Assembly (NCBI RefSeq): GCF_007670255.1 | Contig: NZ_SZVS01000007.1 | Span: 186,001 to 250,000, forward strand | Origin: Paenarthrobacter nicotinovorans | GTDB lineage: Bacteria > Actinomycetota > Actinomycetes > Actinomycetales > Micrococcaceae | DNA length: 64,000 nt | Direction of reading: 5' to 3' | In this document: positions 43,511 to 53,891 of the stretch, in pieces | Layout of the letters: each line of letters begins with the position of its first letter | How positions within the stretch are numbered: the stretch's first letter is position 1 | Translations under genes and position numbers: made by a program | Notes under the pieces: model-generated | What the model saw: only the letters and a program-made list of their open reading frames with translations | Told to the model about the DNA's origin: nothing | Database searches by the model: none

Positions 43511-44835
43511 GTGCCGACCAGGGACCGCCCCGGCTCACCCGGGCCGCCGCGTTTCCGGGGCTGGCCGCGCCCCCGGTCCGGATGGTGCATCTGGGCCTCG
43601 GCGCGTTCCACCGCTCCCACCAGGCCTGGTACACCCAGCACGCCGGAGACGCGGCCGAGTGGGGCATTGCGGCGTTCACCGGGCGCCGGCCCGACGCCGC
43701 GGATGTCCTGGCTGAACAGGACGGCGTGTTCACCGTAGTGGAGAGGTCGGGCGCGGGAGATGCGTTTGAAGTCGTCGGCAGCATCGTCGAAGCTGTGGAC
43801 GGCGCGAACGTCCACCGGCTCGCGGAGCTCGTGGCCGCGCCCGGCACGGCGGTTGTCACCTTGACCATCACGGAAGCCGCTTATGCGGCAACCGGCGGGA
43901 ACACCCCGCTGGCCCGCCTGGTTACGGCGCTGGCCGCCCGCAAGGACGCCGGGGCCGGTCCGATAGCCGTCGTCAGTTGCGACAACCTGGCAGACAACGG
44001 CGCAGTTGCCCGCAAGGCTGTGCTGGCCATCGCCGAAGTGGTGGAGCCGGCACTGGCCGAATGGATCAGTACGCAGGTGAGCTTCGTTGGCACCTCCGTG
44101 GACCGCATTACGCCGCGGACCACGCCGGACGACCTTAAGGAAGTGGCCGAACAATGCGGATACCTGGACGAGGCCGCCGTGGTGGCCGAACCCTTCAGCA
44201 ACTGGGTCCTGAGCGGTGACTTTCCAGGCGGACGTCCGCGCTGGGAAGATGCCGGCGCAATTTTCGTGGACGACATCCAGCCGTACGAGAACCGCAAACT
44301 CTGGCTGCTCAACGGGGCGCATTCCATCCTCGCCTACGCGGGACTGGTCCGGGGCCATTCGACCGTGGCAGACGCCCTGTCCGACGAGGTCTGCCGCTCG
44401 GCGGTGGAGTCGTTCTGGGATGAGGCTGCCCGCCACCTGCCGGACGAAGGCCTGGACATTCCCGGCTATCGACAAGCCCTGCTGGAACGCTTCGGCAATT
44501 CGCGGATTGCCCACCACCTGACCCAGATTGCCACGGACGGAACCACCAAGTTGCGCATGCGCTCCTTGCCCGTGCTGGCGGCCGAAAGAGCCGAAGGCCG
44601 GGCCGGAACCGGTGCTGCCCGCATGATCGCGGCCTGGATTGCGTATGTGTCCTCCACGGACGGTTTCCAGGACCCACTGGCCGACGACATCCGGACCGCA
44701 AAAACGCACGACGGCGAACAACGCACCGCTGCGCTGCTGGCGCTCATCAGCCCTGACCTTGCCGGGGACAGCGCCCTCGTTTCCGATATCCACCGGCAGC
44801 AGGACGACGTTGCCGCTGCCAGTACCCACGCATAG
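43507..44835 (+). CDS. mannitol dehydrogenase-family fructuronate reductase / mannonate oxidoreductase
   Basis: A 442-residue long-chain polyol dehydrogenase. Seen: VHLGLGAFHRSHQAWYTQ at the cofactor site, SCDNLADNGAVARK, the GTSVDRITPRTTPDD loop and NWVLSGDFPGGRP with KLWLLNGAHSILAYAG, where the catalytic Lys lies. In this operon it should reduce fructuronate to D-mannonate (UxuB role). Tagaturonate reductase would be the alternative. Confidence 0.88.
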   Translation: MSADQGPPRLTRAAAFPGLAAPPVRMVHLGLGAFHRSHQAWYTQHAGDAAEWGIAAFTGRRPDAADVLAEQDGVFTVVERSGAGDAFEVVGSIVEAVDGANVHRLAELVAAPGTAVVTLTITEAAYAATGGNTPLARLVTALAARKDAGAGPIAVVSCDNLADNGAVARKAVLAIAEVVEPALAEWISTQVSFVGTSVDRITPRTTPDDLKEVAEQCGYLDEAAVVAEPFSNWVLSGDFPGGRPRWEDAGAIFVDDIQPYENRKLWLLNGAHSILAYAGLVRGHSTVADALSDEVCRSAVESFWDEAARHLPDEGLDIPGYRQALLERFGNSRIAHHLTQIATDGTTKLRMRSLPVLAAERAEGRAGTGAARMIAAWIAYVSSTDGFQDPLADDIRTAKTHDGEQRTAALLALISPDLAGDSALVSDIHRQQDDVAAASTHA

Positions 44836-44859
44836 ACCCCTGGAAGGAATGCCACACCC

Positions 44860-46089
44860 ATGAAAATCATTGCCGCTGAAGTCTTCGTGACCAGCCCTAC
44901 CCGTAACTTCGTCACCCTCCGCATCACCACCGAAGACGGTGTGACAGGCATCGGCGACGCGACACTCAACGGCCGGGAACTGGCTGTGGCCGCCTACCTG
45001 AAGGAGCACGTGGCGCAGCTGCTCATCGGCAAGGATCCCCACCGGATCGAGGACACCTGGCAGTTCCTGTACCGCAGCTCCTACTGGCGTCGGGGCCCGG
45101 TCACGATGGCGGCAATTGCCGCCGTCGACATGGCTCTGTGGGACATCAAGGGCAAGGTGGCCGGGTTGCCGGTGTACCAGCTGCTGGGCGGCGCTTCCAG
45201 GAACGGGCTGCGCGCTTACGGACACGCATCGGGTTCTGACATTCCGTCGCTCTTTGACTCGGTCCGCGAACACCTGGAGCTGGGCTACAAGTCCATCCGC
45301 ATCCAGACCGCGATTCCCGGCATCAAGGCCGTATACGGTGTTGCCGCGCAGGCCCAGGCCTCGGGGGAGCGGTACGACTACGAACCCGCCGGCCGCGGCG
45401 CGTTCCCCCTTGAGGAGGACTGGGACACCCGCGCCTACCTCCGCCACCTGCCCACGGTGTTTGAAGCCGTGCGCAACGAGTTCGGCCCCGAAATCCCCTT
45501 GCTGCACGACGGCCACCACCGCATGACCCCCATCCAGGCCGCCAAGCTCGGAAAGGCCTTGGAACCGTACGACCTCTTCTGGCTTGAGGACTGCACCCCG
45601 GCCGAGAACCAGGAGGGACTGCGCCTGGTCCGCCAGCACACCACCACCCCGCTGGCCATCGGTGAAATCTTCAACACCGTGTTCGATTTCCAGACCCTCA
45701 TCAAGGAACAGCTGATCGACTACGTCCGTGCCGCCTCCACGCACTTCGGTGGCATTTCGCCGTTGAAGAAGGTCATGGACTTCGCCGCGCAGTACCAGAT
45801 AAAGTCCGGCTTCCATGGGCCCACGGACATCTCCCCGGTGGGCTTCGCCGCCCAGCTGCACGTCGGCCTGGCCATCCACAACTACGGCATCCAGGAGTAC
45901 ATGCAGCACTCGGACAAGACCAACGAGGTCTTCGAGCAGTCCATGACCTTCACCGACGGCTACCTGCACCCGGGCGACAACCCGGGCCTCGGCGTCGAGT
46001 TCAACGAAGAAGCCGCTGCCGCCTACCCGTACCAGCAGGCCTACCTGCCCTACAACCGCCTTGTTGATGGCACGGTCCATGACTGGTAA
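44860..46089 (+). CDS. manD: D-mannonate dehydratase (enolase superfamily, ManD/RspA type)
   Basis: A 409-residue enzyme that dehydrates D-mannonate to 2-keto-3-deoxygluconate. It has the ManD layout: [20 protein letters not shown] near the cap, [12 protein letters not shown], then metal ligands in [17 protein letters not shown] and IGEIFNT, followed by HFGGIS. Length (about 405) matches ManD rather than the unrelated UxuA. AAGGAA precedes the ATG. The end overlaps the next gene by 11 bases. Confidence 0.92.
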   Translation: MKIIAAEVFVTSPTRNFVTLRITTEDGVTGIGDATLNGRELAVAAYLKEHVAQLLIGKDPHRIEDTWQFLYRSSYWRRGPVTMAAIAAVDMALWDIKGKVAGLPVYQLLGGASRNGLRAYGHASGSDIPSLFDSVREHLELGYKSIRIQTAIPGIKAVYGVAAQAQASGERYDYEPAGRGAFPLEEDWDTRAYLRHLPTVFEAVRNEFGPEIPLLHDGHHRMTPIQAAKLGKALEPYDLFWLEDCTPAENQEGLRLVRQHTTTPLAIGEIFNTVFDFQTLIKEQLIDYVRAASTHFGGISPLKKVMDFAAQYQIKSGFHGPTDISPVGFAAQLHVGLAIHNYGIQEYMQHSDKTNEVFEQSMTFTDGYLHPGDNPGLGVEFNEEAAAAYPYQQAYLPYNRLVDGTVHDW

Positions 46090-48337
46090 GCCGCTCCATG
46101 TTGTGGTGATGGGCGTCGCCGGTTGTGGGAAAAGCACGGTCGGCGCCGCTCTCGCCCAGCGCCTCGGCGCGGAATTCCTCGACGGCGATGCGCTGCATCC
46201 ACAGTCGAACATCGACAAGATGGCCTCGGGAACTCCGCTTAACGACGACGACCGGGCGCCGTGGCTTGCCGAGATCGGCAGGCGGTTCTCGACGTCGGAC
46301 GTTCCCTTGGTGATCGCGTGCAGCGCGCTCAAGCGCGCCTACCGGGACATCATCCGCGGGGGTGACGCATCCGTGGTGTTCGTGCACCTGCACGGAGCCC
46401 GGGAACTGCTCAGCGAACGCATGAATTCCCGGCCAGGGCACTTTATGCCGCCCTCACTGCTGGATTCGCAACTGGCTACCCTTGAACATCTCCATGCAGA
46501 TGAAGCAGGTGTGGTGGTGGACATTGCGACACCTGTGGAACAGATCGTTGACCGCGCCGTGGAGGGGCTCCCGGGACCCCGTGATGGCGCCGCGAGGTTC
46601 CTGGTGGACCTCAAGGCGGCACCGTTCACGCTGGACGACTCCGCAGTGGAATGGGTCGAGTCCACCATCGCGTCCATGACGTTGGAAGAGAAGATCGGCC
46701 AGCTCTTCATCAACCACAACAACGACTACTCGCCTGACTATCTGGACAACGTGCTGGAGAACTTCCACGTCGGTGGCATGCGCTACCGGCCCGGCCCGTC
46801 GGCGGCGGTACAAGAGCACATCCGATACGCGCAGTCCAAGACCCGCATCCCGCTGCTCGTTGCTTCCAACCCCGAGATGGGCGGGGCAGGCAGCTGCGAC
46901 GACGGCACGTTCGTTTCCACGCACCTGCAGGCCGGATCGCACCCGGACAAGTCGATCGCCCGCCGCATGGGCCAGGTGGCCGGCGTCGAAACCGCTGCCT
47001 TGGGCTGCAACTGGGCGTTCGCGCCGATCGTGGACATCCACTACAACTGGCGGAACACGGTGATCTCGACGCGAGCCTTCGGGAACAACCCGGAGATCGT
47101 GGTGGAGCGTGCCAAGGAGTACTTCGACGGCATCAGCGAATCGCCCACGGTTTGCGCCATGAAGCACTTCCCGGGCGACGGCGTCGACGAGCGCGACCAG
47201 CACGTTGTCACGTCCTACAACACTTTGGGCTACGAAGAATGGGACCAGAGCTACGGGCACGTGTACCGCGAGATGATCGGGCACGGCGTGCAGTCCATCA
47301 TGGTGGGGCACATTGGTGCACCGGAGGTCTCCCGACACTTCCGCCCCGGCTTGGCCGATTCCGACATCCGTCCCGCAACCCTTGCCCCCGAGCTTCTGCA
47401 GGACCTGCTGCGCGGTGAGCTCGGCTTCAACGGCCTGGTGCTGACGGACGCCTCCCTGATGGTGGGGCTGACCCAGGCCATGAAGCGGCGCGACCTTGTC
47501 CCAGCCACCATTGCGGCAGGCTGCGATATGTTCCTCTTCTTCCGCAACCCGGAGGAGGACTTCGGATTCATGCTGGACGGCTACAAGGCCGGAATCATCA
47601 CTGACGCCCGCCTTGAGGATGCCCTGCGGAGGATCCTCGGATTGAAGGCGAGCCTTGGCCTGCATACGGCTTCCCGGGAATCCTTGATTCCCGCGCCTGA
47701 CGCCCTGGCCGTCATTGGCAGCGAGGCCCATCGCGCCATCGCGGCGGAGATCGCGGACAAGACGGTGACGCTGGTGAAGGACACCGCGGGGAACCTGCCC
47801 ATCACGCCCACGACCCACAAGCGCATCCGTTTGTATGGCATCTCGGGCGGGGCCGACTTCACCAGGGCTGATCCCTTGGCCTACCTGGACACGGTCAGGG
47901 AAGAGCTGGAAGCCGCCGGCTTTGAGGTGCACGTCTTCAAGACCGCCGAACAACGCGAAGCCGCAGGGGAGGCCGGCATGAATTTCATGCGGGTGCTGTC
48001 CGAGGAAGCCACGGCGGACTACGCCGGGCGGTACGACGCCGCGTTCGTCTTCGCCAACGTGAAAGGCTTCGCGCAAGAGGCTGCCATCCGCATCAAGTGG
48101 TCCTCGCCGATGGCTGCTGAAATTCCTTGGTACGCCACTGAAGTTCCCACTGTGTTCGTCTCCCTCAACCAACCCAACCACCTGGTCGACGTGCCGATGG
48201 TGAAGACGGCCATCCACGCCCATGCCGGCACCCGTGAGGCCATTCGAGCGACCGTCCGTAAAATCCAGGGGAAGTCCGAATTCCAGGGAACGTTCAACCA
48301 GAACGTGTTCTGCGATTCGTTCGACACCCGCTTCTGA
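46079..48337 (+). CDS. gluconokinase-GH3 glycosidase fusion
   Basis: A single 752-residue frame. Residues 1-165 are a complete small gluconate kinase: P-loop GVAGCGKST at 12-20, [19 protein letters not shown] and [10 protein letters not shown]. From about residue 176 comes a glycoside hydrolase family 3 domain: [31 protein letters not shown] at 362-375 (NagZ-like acid/base His), and nucleophile D457 in LTDASLMVG. Both parts look full length and no stop separates them. Codon 176 is a GTG with GAGG 6 bases upstream, so separate initiation of the GH3 part is possible. ATG 46079 overlaps manD. The kinase phosphorylates gluconate; the GH3 domain should release a sugar, probably in the cytoplasm since no signal peptide exists. 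Confidence 0.8.
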   Translation: MTGKPLHVVVMGVAGCGKSTVGAALAQRLGAEFLDGDALHPQSNIDKMASGTPLNDDDRAPWLAEIGRRFSTSDVPLVIACSALKRAYRDIIRGGDASVVFVHLHGARELLSERMNSRPGHFMPPSLLDSQLATLEHLHADEAGVVVDIATPVEQIVDRAVEGLPGPRDGAARFLVDLKAAPFTLDDSAVEWVESTIASMTLEEKIGQLFINHNNDYSPDYLDNVLENFHVGGMRYRPGPSAAVQEHIRYAQSKTRIPLLVASNPEMGGAGSCDDGTFVSTHLQAGSHPDKSIARRMGQVAGVETAALGCNWAFAPIVDIHYNWRNTVISTRAFGNNPEIVVERAKEYFDGISESPTVCAMKHFPGDGVDERDQHVVTSYNTLGYEEWDQSYGHVYREMIGHGVQSIMVGHIGAPEVSRHFRPGLADSDIRPATLAPELLQDLLRGELGFNGLVLTDASLMVGLTQAMKRRDLVPATIAAGCDMFLFFRNPEEDFGFMLDGYKAGIITDARLEDALRRILGLKASLGLHTASRESLIPAPDALAVIGSEAHRAIAAEIADKTVTLVKDTAGNLPITPTTHKRIRLYGISGGADFTRADPLAYLDTVREELEAAGFEVHVFKTAEQREAAGEAGMNFMRVLSEEATADYAGRYDAAFVFANVKGFAQEAAIRIKWSSPMAAEIPWYATEVPTVFVSLNQPNHLVDVPMVKTAIHAHAGTREAIRATVRKIQGKSEFQGTFNQNVFCDSFDTRF

Positions 48338-48389
48338 CTCCCTGTCCTCGTCAGGAAGAAGTCGTCCCCTCCGCTGCGGAGGAGCGTTC

Positions 48390-48426
48390 AGCCCGGCATC
48401 GCCTTCACGGCGATGCCGGGCTTTTC
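48390..48426 (+). terminator. rho-independent terminator
   Basis: AGCCCGGCATCGCC (48390-48403), loop TTCAC, GGCGATGCCGGGCT (48409-48422), then TTTTC. It closes the uronate operon. Confidence 0.9.
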
Positions 48427-48449
48427 TGTGACCGGGTGCCGCAGCGGGC

Positions 48450-48467
48450 CATTGTGAACGCTAACAA
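48450..48467. promoter_or_regulatory. LacI-type operator O1 of the second sugar ABC operon
   Basis: CATTGTGAACGCTAACAA, with an imperfect dyad around central CG. An exact reverse-complement copy lies at 48543-48560, centres 93 bases apart, on either side of the -35 region. Confidence 0.65.
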
Positions 48468-48514
48468 CGTTGTAAATCAAGTACTGGCGCCGGAGTAATG
48501 AGCTGCAATCATTT

Positions 48515-48530
48515 TGTGATGTGAAGCACT
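48515..48530. promoter_or_regulatory. Crp/GlxR-like site
   Basis: TGTGA-TGTGAA-GCACT, one good and one partial half-site, immediately upstream of the -35 element TTGACC. Confidence 0.3.
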
Positions 48531-48560
48531 TGACCCGTCGCATTGTTAGCGTTCACAATG
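48530..48560 (+). promoter_or_regulatory. promoter with overlapping operator O2
   Basis: -35 TTGACC (48530-48535), 18-base spacer, -10 CACAAT (48554-48559). The operator TTGTTAGCGTTCACAATG (48543-48560) covers the spacer end and -10, so repressor binding would block polymerase. Confidence 0.55.
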
Positions 48561-48693
48561 GCATTCGCAATACGTTTTCACTGGCTTGTGCAGCCCCCAG
48601 CACGCAGGCCACACCCAGCTTCACCGTGCCGGACGCGCAGATGCTCCGGCTGCATCAGAGTTCGCGGCATTGTTGCCGCGGAAGGAGAGCATC

Positions 48694-49818
48694 GTGAGAT
48701 TGAAAAAACTCCTGGGCGCCGTAGCGGTTGTCCTGACCTTGACCGTCGGAGCCACAGGCTGCGGCAGCCGTGGAGGCGCAGCGGAGTCCTCCAGCAGCGC
48801 AAAACCCAGTGATTCGCTGGTAGGCATTTCGATGCCGACGCAGACGTCGGAGCGTTGGATCGCCGACGGCGCCAACGTTGAGAAGTCCCTGAAGGACCTG
48901 GGCTACAAGACGGACCTGCAGTTCGCCAACGATGACATCCCCACGCAGGTTTCCCAGATCGAGAACATGCTGACCAAGGGTGCCAAGGCCCTCATCATCG
49001 CGGCCATTGATGGCACCACGCTGACGGATGTCCTGGCCAAGGCCAAGGAGCAGAACGTCAAGGTCATCGCCTACGACCGCCTCATCAACGGCACCCCGAA
49101 CGTGGACTACTACACCACGTTCGACAACTACACCGTAGGCGTCCAGCAGGCCACGTCACTGCTGACCGGCCTGGGACTGGTCGACGCCAGCGGCAACAAG
49201 GTAGAGGGCAAGGGCCCGTTCAACGTTGAACTGTTCGCAGGCAGCCCGGATGACAACAACGCCAACTTCTTCTGGACAGGCGCCATGGATACCCTCAAGC
49301 CGTACCTGGATGCAGGCACCCTGAAGGTCCCCAGCGGCCAGACCAAGTTCGAGCAGGCAGCCATCCTCCGCTGGCAGGCACCCGTAGCCCAGAAGCGCAT
49401 GGAAGACATCCTCACCTCCGCTTACAGCTCCGGCACCAAGCTCGACGGCGTGCTGTCGCCGTACGACGGTCTGTCCATCGGCATCATCTCCGCCCTGACC
49501 AGCACGGGCGGCTACTCCACCGGCAAGCTCCCCGTCGTAACCGGCCAGGACGCCGAAAAGGGCTCCGTGAAGTCCATCATCGCCGGCGAGCAGTACTCCA
49601 CCATCTTCAAGGACACCCGCCAGCTCGGCTCCCAGGCCGTGAAAATGGTGGACGCCGTACTCAAGGGCAACGAGCCGGAAACCAATGACACCAAGACCTA
49701 CAACAACAAGGTCAAGGTTGTTCCGGCTTACCTTCTGAAGTCCGTCATCATCACCAAGGACAACTACAAGAAGGAACTCATCGACTCGGGCTACTACAAG
49801 GAATCCGACATCAAGTAA
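48694..49818 (+). CDS. sugar ABC transporter substrate-binding lipoprotein (ChvE type)
   Basis: A 374-residue family 4 periplasmic-type binding protein. GTG 48694 with GAAGGAGA upstream begins the signal [23 protein letters not shown], lipid-anchored at C23. The mature part has [35 protein letters not shown] and [20 protein letters not shown], as in multiple-sugar binders for xylose, arabinose or galactose. It heads an operon with GguA- and GguB-like genes. Confidence 0.9.
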   Translation: MRLKKLLGAVAVVLTLTVGATGCGSRGGAAESSSSAKPSDSLVGISMPTQTSERWIADGANVEKSLKDLGYKTDLQFANDDIPTQVSQIENMLTKGAKALIIAAIDGTTLTDVLAKAKEQNVKVIAYDRLINGTPNVDYYTTFDNYTVGVQQATSLLTGLGLVDASGNKVEGKGPFNVELFAGSPDDNNANFFWTGAMDTLKPYLDAGTLKVPSGQTKFEQAAILRWQAPVAQKRMEDILTSAYSSGTKLDGVLSPYDGLSIGIISALTSTGGYSTGKLPVVTGQDAEKGSVKSIIAGEQYSTIFKDTRQLGSQAVKMVDAVLKGNEPETNDTKTYNNKVKVVPAYLLKSVIITKDNYKKELIDSGYYKESDIK

Positions 49819-49959
49819 CGACGTCCCATCCTGTGGCCCTGCCGTCCTGTGCCGCACCCTGCATTTACCTGCAGCGCAGCGCGGCGGGGCCACAGTACCC
49901 CCAGAGCCTGTCGAGTCCTCGGCCCGGCCAAGTTTTCAAGCAGTCAGCGGGAATTGACG

Positions 49960-51489
49960 ATGAACGTACCTATTCTTCAAATGCGAGGAATCACCAAAAC
50001 TTTCCCCGGTGTAAAAGCCCTTCAGGACGTCACACTGGACGTCAACCGAGGTGAGGTTCACGCCATTTGCGGTGAGAACGGCGCCGGGAAATCCACCCTG
50101 ATGAAGGTGTTGTCCGGCGTCTACGCACACAACACCTTCGATGGCGACATTCTGTTCGAGAATGAACCCTGCGAGTTTTCCAGCATCACGGACAGCGAGA
50201 AGCGCGGGATCGTGATCATCCACCAGGAACTGGCGTTGAGCCCTTATCTCTCGATTGCCGAGAACATCTACCTCGGCAACGAGCAGGCCAGGAACGGTTG
50301 GGTGGACTGGCGCAAGACCAACCTGGAAGCTGCCAAACTGCTGGCCCGCGTCGGCCTGAGCGAGAACCCCGTTACGCCCATCCAGCACATCAGCGTGGGC
50401 AAACAGCAACTGGTGGAGATTGCCAAGGCACTGTCCAAAGAAGTGAAGCTACTCATACTGGATGAGCCCACCGCAGCCCTGAACGACGAAGACTCAGACC
50501 ACCTGCTGGACCTCATCCTGCACCTCAAAGGCCAGGGCGTTACCAGCATCATCATCAGCCACAAGCTCAACGAGATCCGCAAAGTGGCCGACGCCGTCAC
50601 CATCATCCGCGATGGAAAGTCCATCGAGACGCTGCGCCTGGACCAGGGCCAGATCACGCAGGAGCGTATTATCCGCGGCATGGTGGGACGCGACCTCGAA
50701 AGCCTCTATCCGGACCGCACCCCCAACATCGGCGAAGAAGTCCTGCGCATCGAAGACTGGACGGTCCAGCACCCGCAGGACCACTCGCGGACCGTCGTCA
50801 GCAATGCCAACCTGAAGGTCCACAAGGGCGAGGTCGTTGGCCTGGCCGGACTCATGGGCGCTGGCCGGACCGAGCTGGCCATGAGTGTTTTCGGAAGGAC
50901 CTATGGGCGTGCTGTCTCCGGCAAGGTCTACAAGTACGGCAAGGAGATCAACACCTCCACGGTTTCGGACGCGATCGACCACGGCATTGCCTACGCCACC
51001 GAGGACCGGAAGCACTACGGCCTGAACCTGATCGAGGACATCAAGCGGAACATTTCCATGGCCGCCCTGGGCAAGCTGGCCAAGCGCGGCTGGGTGGACG
51101 GGAACCAGGAAACCACGGTGGCCAACCACTACCGGAAGAGCATGAACATCAAGGCTCCCTCGGTTGCTGCCATCACCGGCAAGCTCTCGGGCGGAAACCA
51201 GCAAAAAGTGGTGCTCAGCAAGTGGATGTTCTCCGATCCCGACGTGCTGATCCTGGACGAACCCACACGCGGAATCGACGTCGGCGCCAAGTTCGAGATC
51301 TACACGATCATCGCCGAACTGGCCGCATCCGGGAAAGCGGTCATCGTGATCTCCTCCGAATTGCCGGAGCTCCTGGGCATCTGCGACAGGATCTACACGC
51401 TCTCCGCGGGCCGCATCACCGGCGAGGTCCCCATCGCCGAGGCCACGCAGGAAACCCTCATGCACTACATGACTCAAGAGAAGGAATAG
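49960..51489 (+). CDS. sugar ABC transporter ATP-binding protein, duplicated (GguA/XylG type)
   Basis: A 509-residue protein with two ABC domains. The first has Walker [10 protein letters not shown] and Walker [12 protein letters not shown]; the signature is [15 protein letters not shown]. The second lacks a standard Walker A ([10 protein letters not shown]) but keeps [15 protein letters not shown] and [13 protein letters not shown], which is the rule for this family. ATG 49960 starts the domain directly; the upstream frame is not coding-like. It energises the permease downstream. Confidence 0.93.
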   Translation: MNVPILQMRGITKTFPGVKALQDVTLDVNRGEVHAICGENGAGKSTLMKVLSGVYAHNTFDGDILFENEPCEFSSITDSEKRGIVIIHQELALSPYLSIAENIYLGNEQARNGWVDWRKTNLEAAKLLARVGLSENPVTPIQHISVGKQQLVEIAKALSKEVKLLILDEPTAALNDEDSDHLLDLILHLKGQGVTSIIISHKLNEIRKVADAVTIIRDGKSIETLRLDQGQITQERIIRGMVGRDLESLYPDRTPNIGEEVLRIEDWTVQHPQDHSRTVVSNANLKVHKGEVVGLAGLMGAGRTELAMSVFGRTYGRAVSGKVYKYGKEINTSTVSDAIDHGIAYATEDRKHYGLNLIEDIKRNISMAALGKLAKRGWVDGNQETTVANHYRKSMNIKAPSVAAITGKLSGGNQQKVVLSKWMFSDPDVLILDEPTRGIDVGAKFEIYTIIAELAASGKAVIVISSELPELLGICDRIYTLSAGRITGEVPIAEATQETLMHYMTQEKE

Positions 51490-51494
51490 CCACC

Positions 51495-52778
51495 ATGTCC
51501 GCCCTACGAGAATCCCTTGGCTTCCTCACAAGCCGCCTCCGCCAGGTTGGCATCTTCGTCGCCCTGATCCTGATCGTCATCCTCTTCCAGGTCCTCACCG
51601 ACGGCATCCTCCTTGAGCCGCAGAATGTGACCAACCTGGTGGTCCAGAACAGCTACATCCTGATCCTCGCCATTGGCATGGTGATGGTCATCATCGCTGG
51701 CCACATCGACCTTTCTGTCGGCTCCATCGCGGGCTTCATTGGCGCTGTGGCAGGTGTCATGATCGTGCACTGGGGTTGGGCCTGGTGGCTCGCCATCCCG
51801 GCGTGCCTCCTGGTCGGTGCCTTGGTGGGTGCGTGGCAGGGGTACTGGATCGCCTACGTGGGCATCCCCGCCTTCATCGTCACCCTGGCCGGCATGCTGA
51901 TCTTCCGCGGTTTGACGCTGATCACCCTCAAGAACCAGCAAATCACCCCGTTCCCGAACGAACTTCGTGCCTTGGGTGGCGGCTTCCTTCCGGACATCTC
52001 CGGTGGCACGTCCGTCCTTGAATGGCTGACAGTGATCCTGGGTGTTGGCGGCACGGCAGCCATCCTTTTCCAGGCGCTGAAGGAACGCCGGGTCCGCCGC
52101 AAGTTCAACCTCGAGAACGAGCCAATGGCCTGGTTCGCCGTCAAGAACGGTTTCATCGCCGTCTTGATGCTTATCATCACTTTCCTCCTGGCCAGCTACC
52201 GTGGAACCCCGATTGTCCTGATCGTGCTCGCAGCCCTGGTGATTCTGTATTCGGCCTTGATGAACAACAGCATCTTTGGCCGCCACACCTACGCCATCGG
52301 TGGCAACCTCCACGCCGCCGAACTGTCCGGCATCAAGACCAAGAAAGTTACCTTCCGGCTCTTCGTGAACATGGGTGTCCTCGCAGCACTGGCCGGATTG
52401 GTGTTCACCGCACGCCTGAACTCAGCACAGCCGGCCGGTGGTACCGGGTTCGAGCTGGACTCGATTGCGGCAGCGTTCATCGGTGGCGCAGCTGTCCAGG
52501 GCGGTATCGGTACGGTAGCGGGGGCCATGATCGGTGGCCTGATCATGGGTGTTCTGAACAACGGTATGTCCATCCTCGGCCTCGGCACTGACTACCAGCA
52601 GCTCATCAAGGGCCTGGTGCTCCTGTTGGCCGTCGGCTTCGACATCTTCAACAAGAACCGGACCGGTGCCGGCGGAGGATCCGGTATGGGACGCCGCTTC
52701 AAGTGGAAGACCACGCCTCCAGCGACCCAAACGGCCCCCGCGTCAAAAGCGGAGCCTGTGGGCGTCGACGCGAAGTAG
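51495..52778 (+). CDS. sugar ABC transporter permease (GguB/XylH type)
   Basis: A 427-residue membrane protein with about ten helices. AIGMVMVIIAGHIDLSVGSIAG is the family signature near the substrate path, and LHAAELSGIKTKKVTFRLF is the cytoplasmic coupling stretch. ATG 51495 follows the ATPase stop by 5 bases with AAGGAA upstream. The C-terminal tail is Lys/Ala/Pro-rich. It pairs with the two preceding gene products. Confidence 0.93.
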   Translation: MSALRESLGFLTSRLRQVGIFVALILIVILFQVLTDGILLEPQNVTNLVVQNSYILILAIGMVMVIIAGHIDLSVGSIAGFIGAVAGVMIVHWGWAWWLAIPACLLVGALVGAWQGYWIAYVGIPAFIVTLAGMLIFRGLTLITLKNQQITPFPNELRALGGGFLPDISGGTSVLEWLTVILGVGGTAAILFQALKERRVRRKFNLENEPMAWFAVKNGFIAVLMLIITFLLASYRGTPIVLIVLAALVILYSALMNNSIFGRHTYAIGGNLHAAELSGIKTKKVTFRLFVNMGVLAALAGLVFTARLNSAQPAGGTGFELDSIAAAFIGGAAVQGGIGTVAGAMIGGLIMGVLNNGMSILGLGTDYQQLIKGLVLLLAVGFDIFNKNRTGAGGGSGMGRRFKWKTTPPATQTAPASKAEPVGVDAK

Positions 52779-52784
52779 CGTCCG

Positions 52785-53852
52785 ATGCCACGCGGCGATC
52801 AGTCGCTCCCAGCGCGGCCCCGGGTACTGCCCGGGGCCGCGCCCGATTCTGCTCCCCGGCCCCCGGTCATGGGGGATGTCGCCAAGATGGCCGGCGTCTC
52901 GCACCAAACGGTTTCGCGGGTCCTGAACAACCACCCGAACGTCAGCAACAACACCAGGGAGCGGGTGGAGGCCGCGATAGCCCGGCTCGGCTATCGCCGG
53001 AACACGGCTGCCCGAAGCCTGGTGACGCGGCGATCCCGAACCATAGGTGTCCTGGCCTGCGAAACAGGGCAGTTCGGGCCGGCCAACACACTCCTTGGGG
53101 TTGAGCAGGCGGGCAGGGAAGCCGGATATTTCGTCAGCATCGCAAGCCTGCGCGAAGTGACCAGCGAAAGCATCAACGACGCCATGGCGCATTTCAGCAG
53201 CCAATCAGTGGATGGCATTGTCATCCTGGTCCCGCATCCAGATGTCCTCGCAGCCTTGCGCGACGTCTCAGTTCCGGTGCCCATCGTGGCGGTGGGTGCC
53301 GGTGCGGGCAACCCGTTGAAGGGGGCATCCCTCAACCAGCGATTGGGCGCGCGGCTGGCCGTGGAGCACCTGATAGGACTGGGACATCGCAGCATCGCGC
53401 ATATCTCCGGCCCAACGCACTGGATCGACGCCGCGGAACGCATCGAAGGCTGGCGCGAGGCACTGGAGACGGCGGGGCTTGACGCGGACGTTCTGCTGCA
53501 GGGCGCCTGGGATGCCGCGTCCGGTTACCGGGCCGGTCTGGAGCTTCTCCAGCACGACGCCGTGACTGCCGTCTTCGTGGCGAACGACCAGATGGCCGTC
53601 GGGGTTCTCCGCGCGGTCCAGGAAGCCGGACGCCAGGTGCCCGGCGACATCAGCGTCGTGGGATACGACGACCAGCCGGAAGCCGGGTTCTTCATGCCGC
53701 CGCTGACAACCATCAAACAGGACTTTGAAGAACTCGGGCGCAAATGCATGGAAGAGATGCTGCATCAACTGGAAGGAGAGGCCGGATCCCAGGACCAGAT
53801 CGTGGATCCGCGCCTGGTCATCCGGGCCACCACGGCGGCGCCGTCACACTGA
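52785..53852 (+). CDS. LacI-family regulator of the ChvE-type operon
   Basis: A 355-residue repressor. The HTH MGDVAKMAGVSHQTVSRVLN lies at residue 27, after a short Arg/Pro-rich start, so initiation slightly downstream is possible. The hinge is RLGYRRNTAARSLVT and the effector core ends VVGYDDQPEAGFFMPPLTTI. It follows the permease by 6 bases and is probably cotranscribed, giving feedback control through the paired operators at 48450 and 48543. Confidence 0.9.
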   Translation: MPRGDQSLPARPRVLPGAAPDSAPRPPVMGDVAKMAGVSHQTVSRVLNNHPNVSNNTRERVEAAIARLGYRRNTAARSLVTRRSRTIGVLACETGQFGPANTLLGVEQAGREAGYFVSIASLREVTSESINDAMAHFSSQSVDGIVILVPHPDVLAALRDVSVPVPIVAVGAGAGNPLKGASLNQRLGARLAVEHLIGLGHRSIAHISGPTHWIDAAERIEGWREALETAGLDADVLLQGAWDAASGYRAGLELLQHDAVTAVFVANDQMAVGVLRAVQEAGRQVPGDISVVGYDDQPEAGFFMPPLTTIKQDFEELGRKCMEEMLHQLEGEAGSQDQIVDPRLVIRATTAAPSH

Positions 53853-53891
53853 ACTCCTGCGCACCAATCCCGGCACACTAAACTAGGAGCC

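Larger units (their letters stand above)
48338..48693. other. intergenic region between the two sugar operons
   Basis: This 356-base gap holds a terminator for the upstream operon, two identical inverted operator boxes, a Crp/GlxR-like site and the promoter of the second ABC system; each is listed separately. No gene is seen. Confidence 0.7.

Noticed and set aside
43234..46332. A 1032-codon open frame on the minus strand
   Set aside because: It is antisense to uxaC, the mannonate oxidoreductase and manD, all with intact family motifs and coupled overlaps. Long antisense frames are usual in GC-rich DNA.
46454..48223. A 589-codon minus-strand frame
   Set aside because: Antisense to the GH3 domain, whose catalytic motifs are clear.
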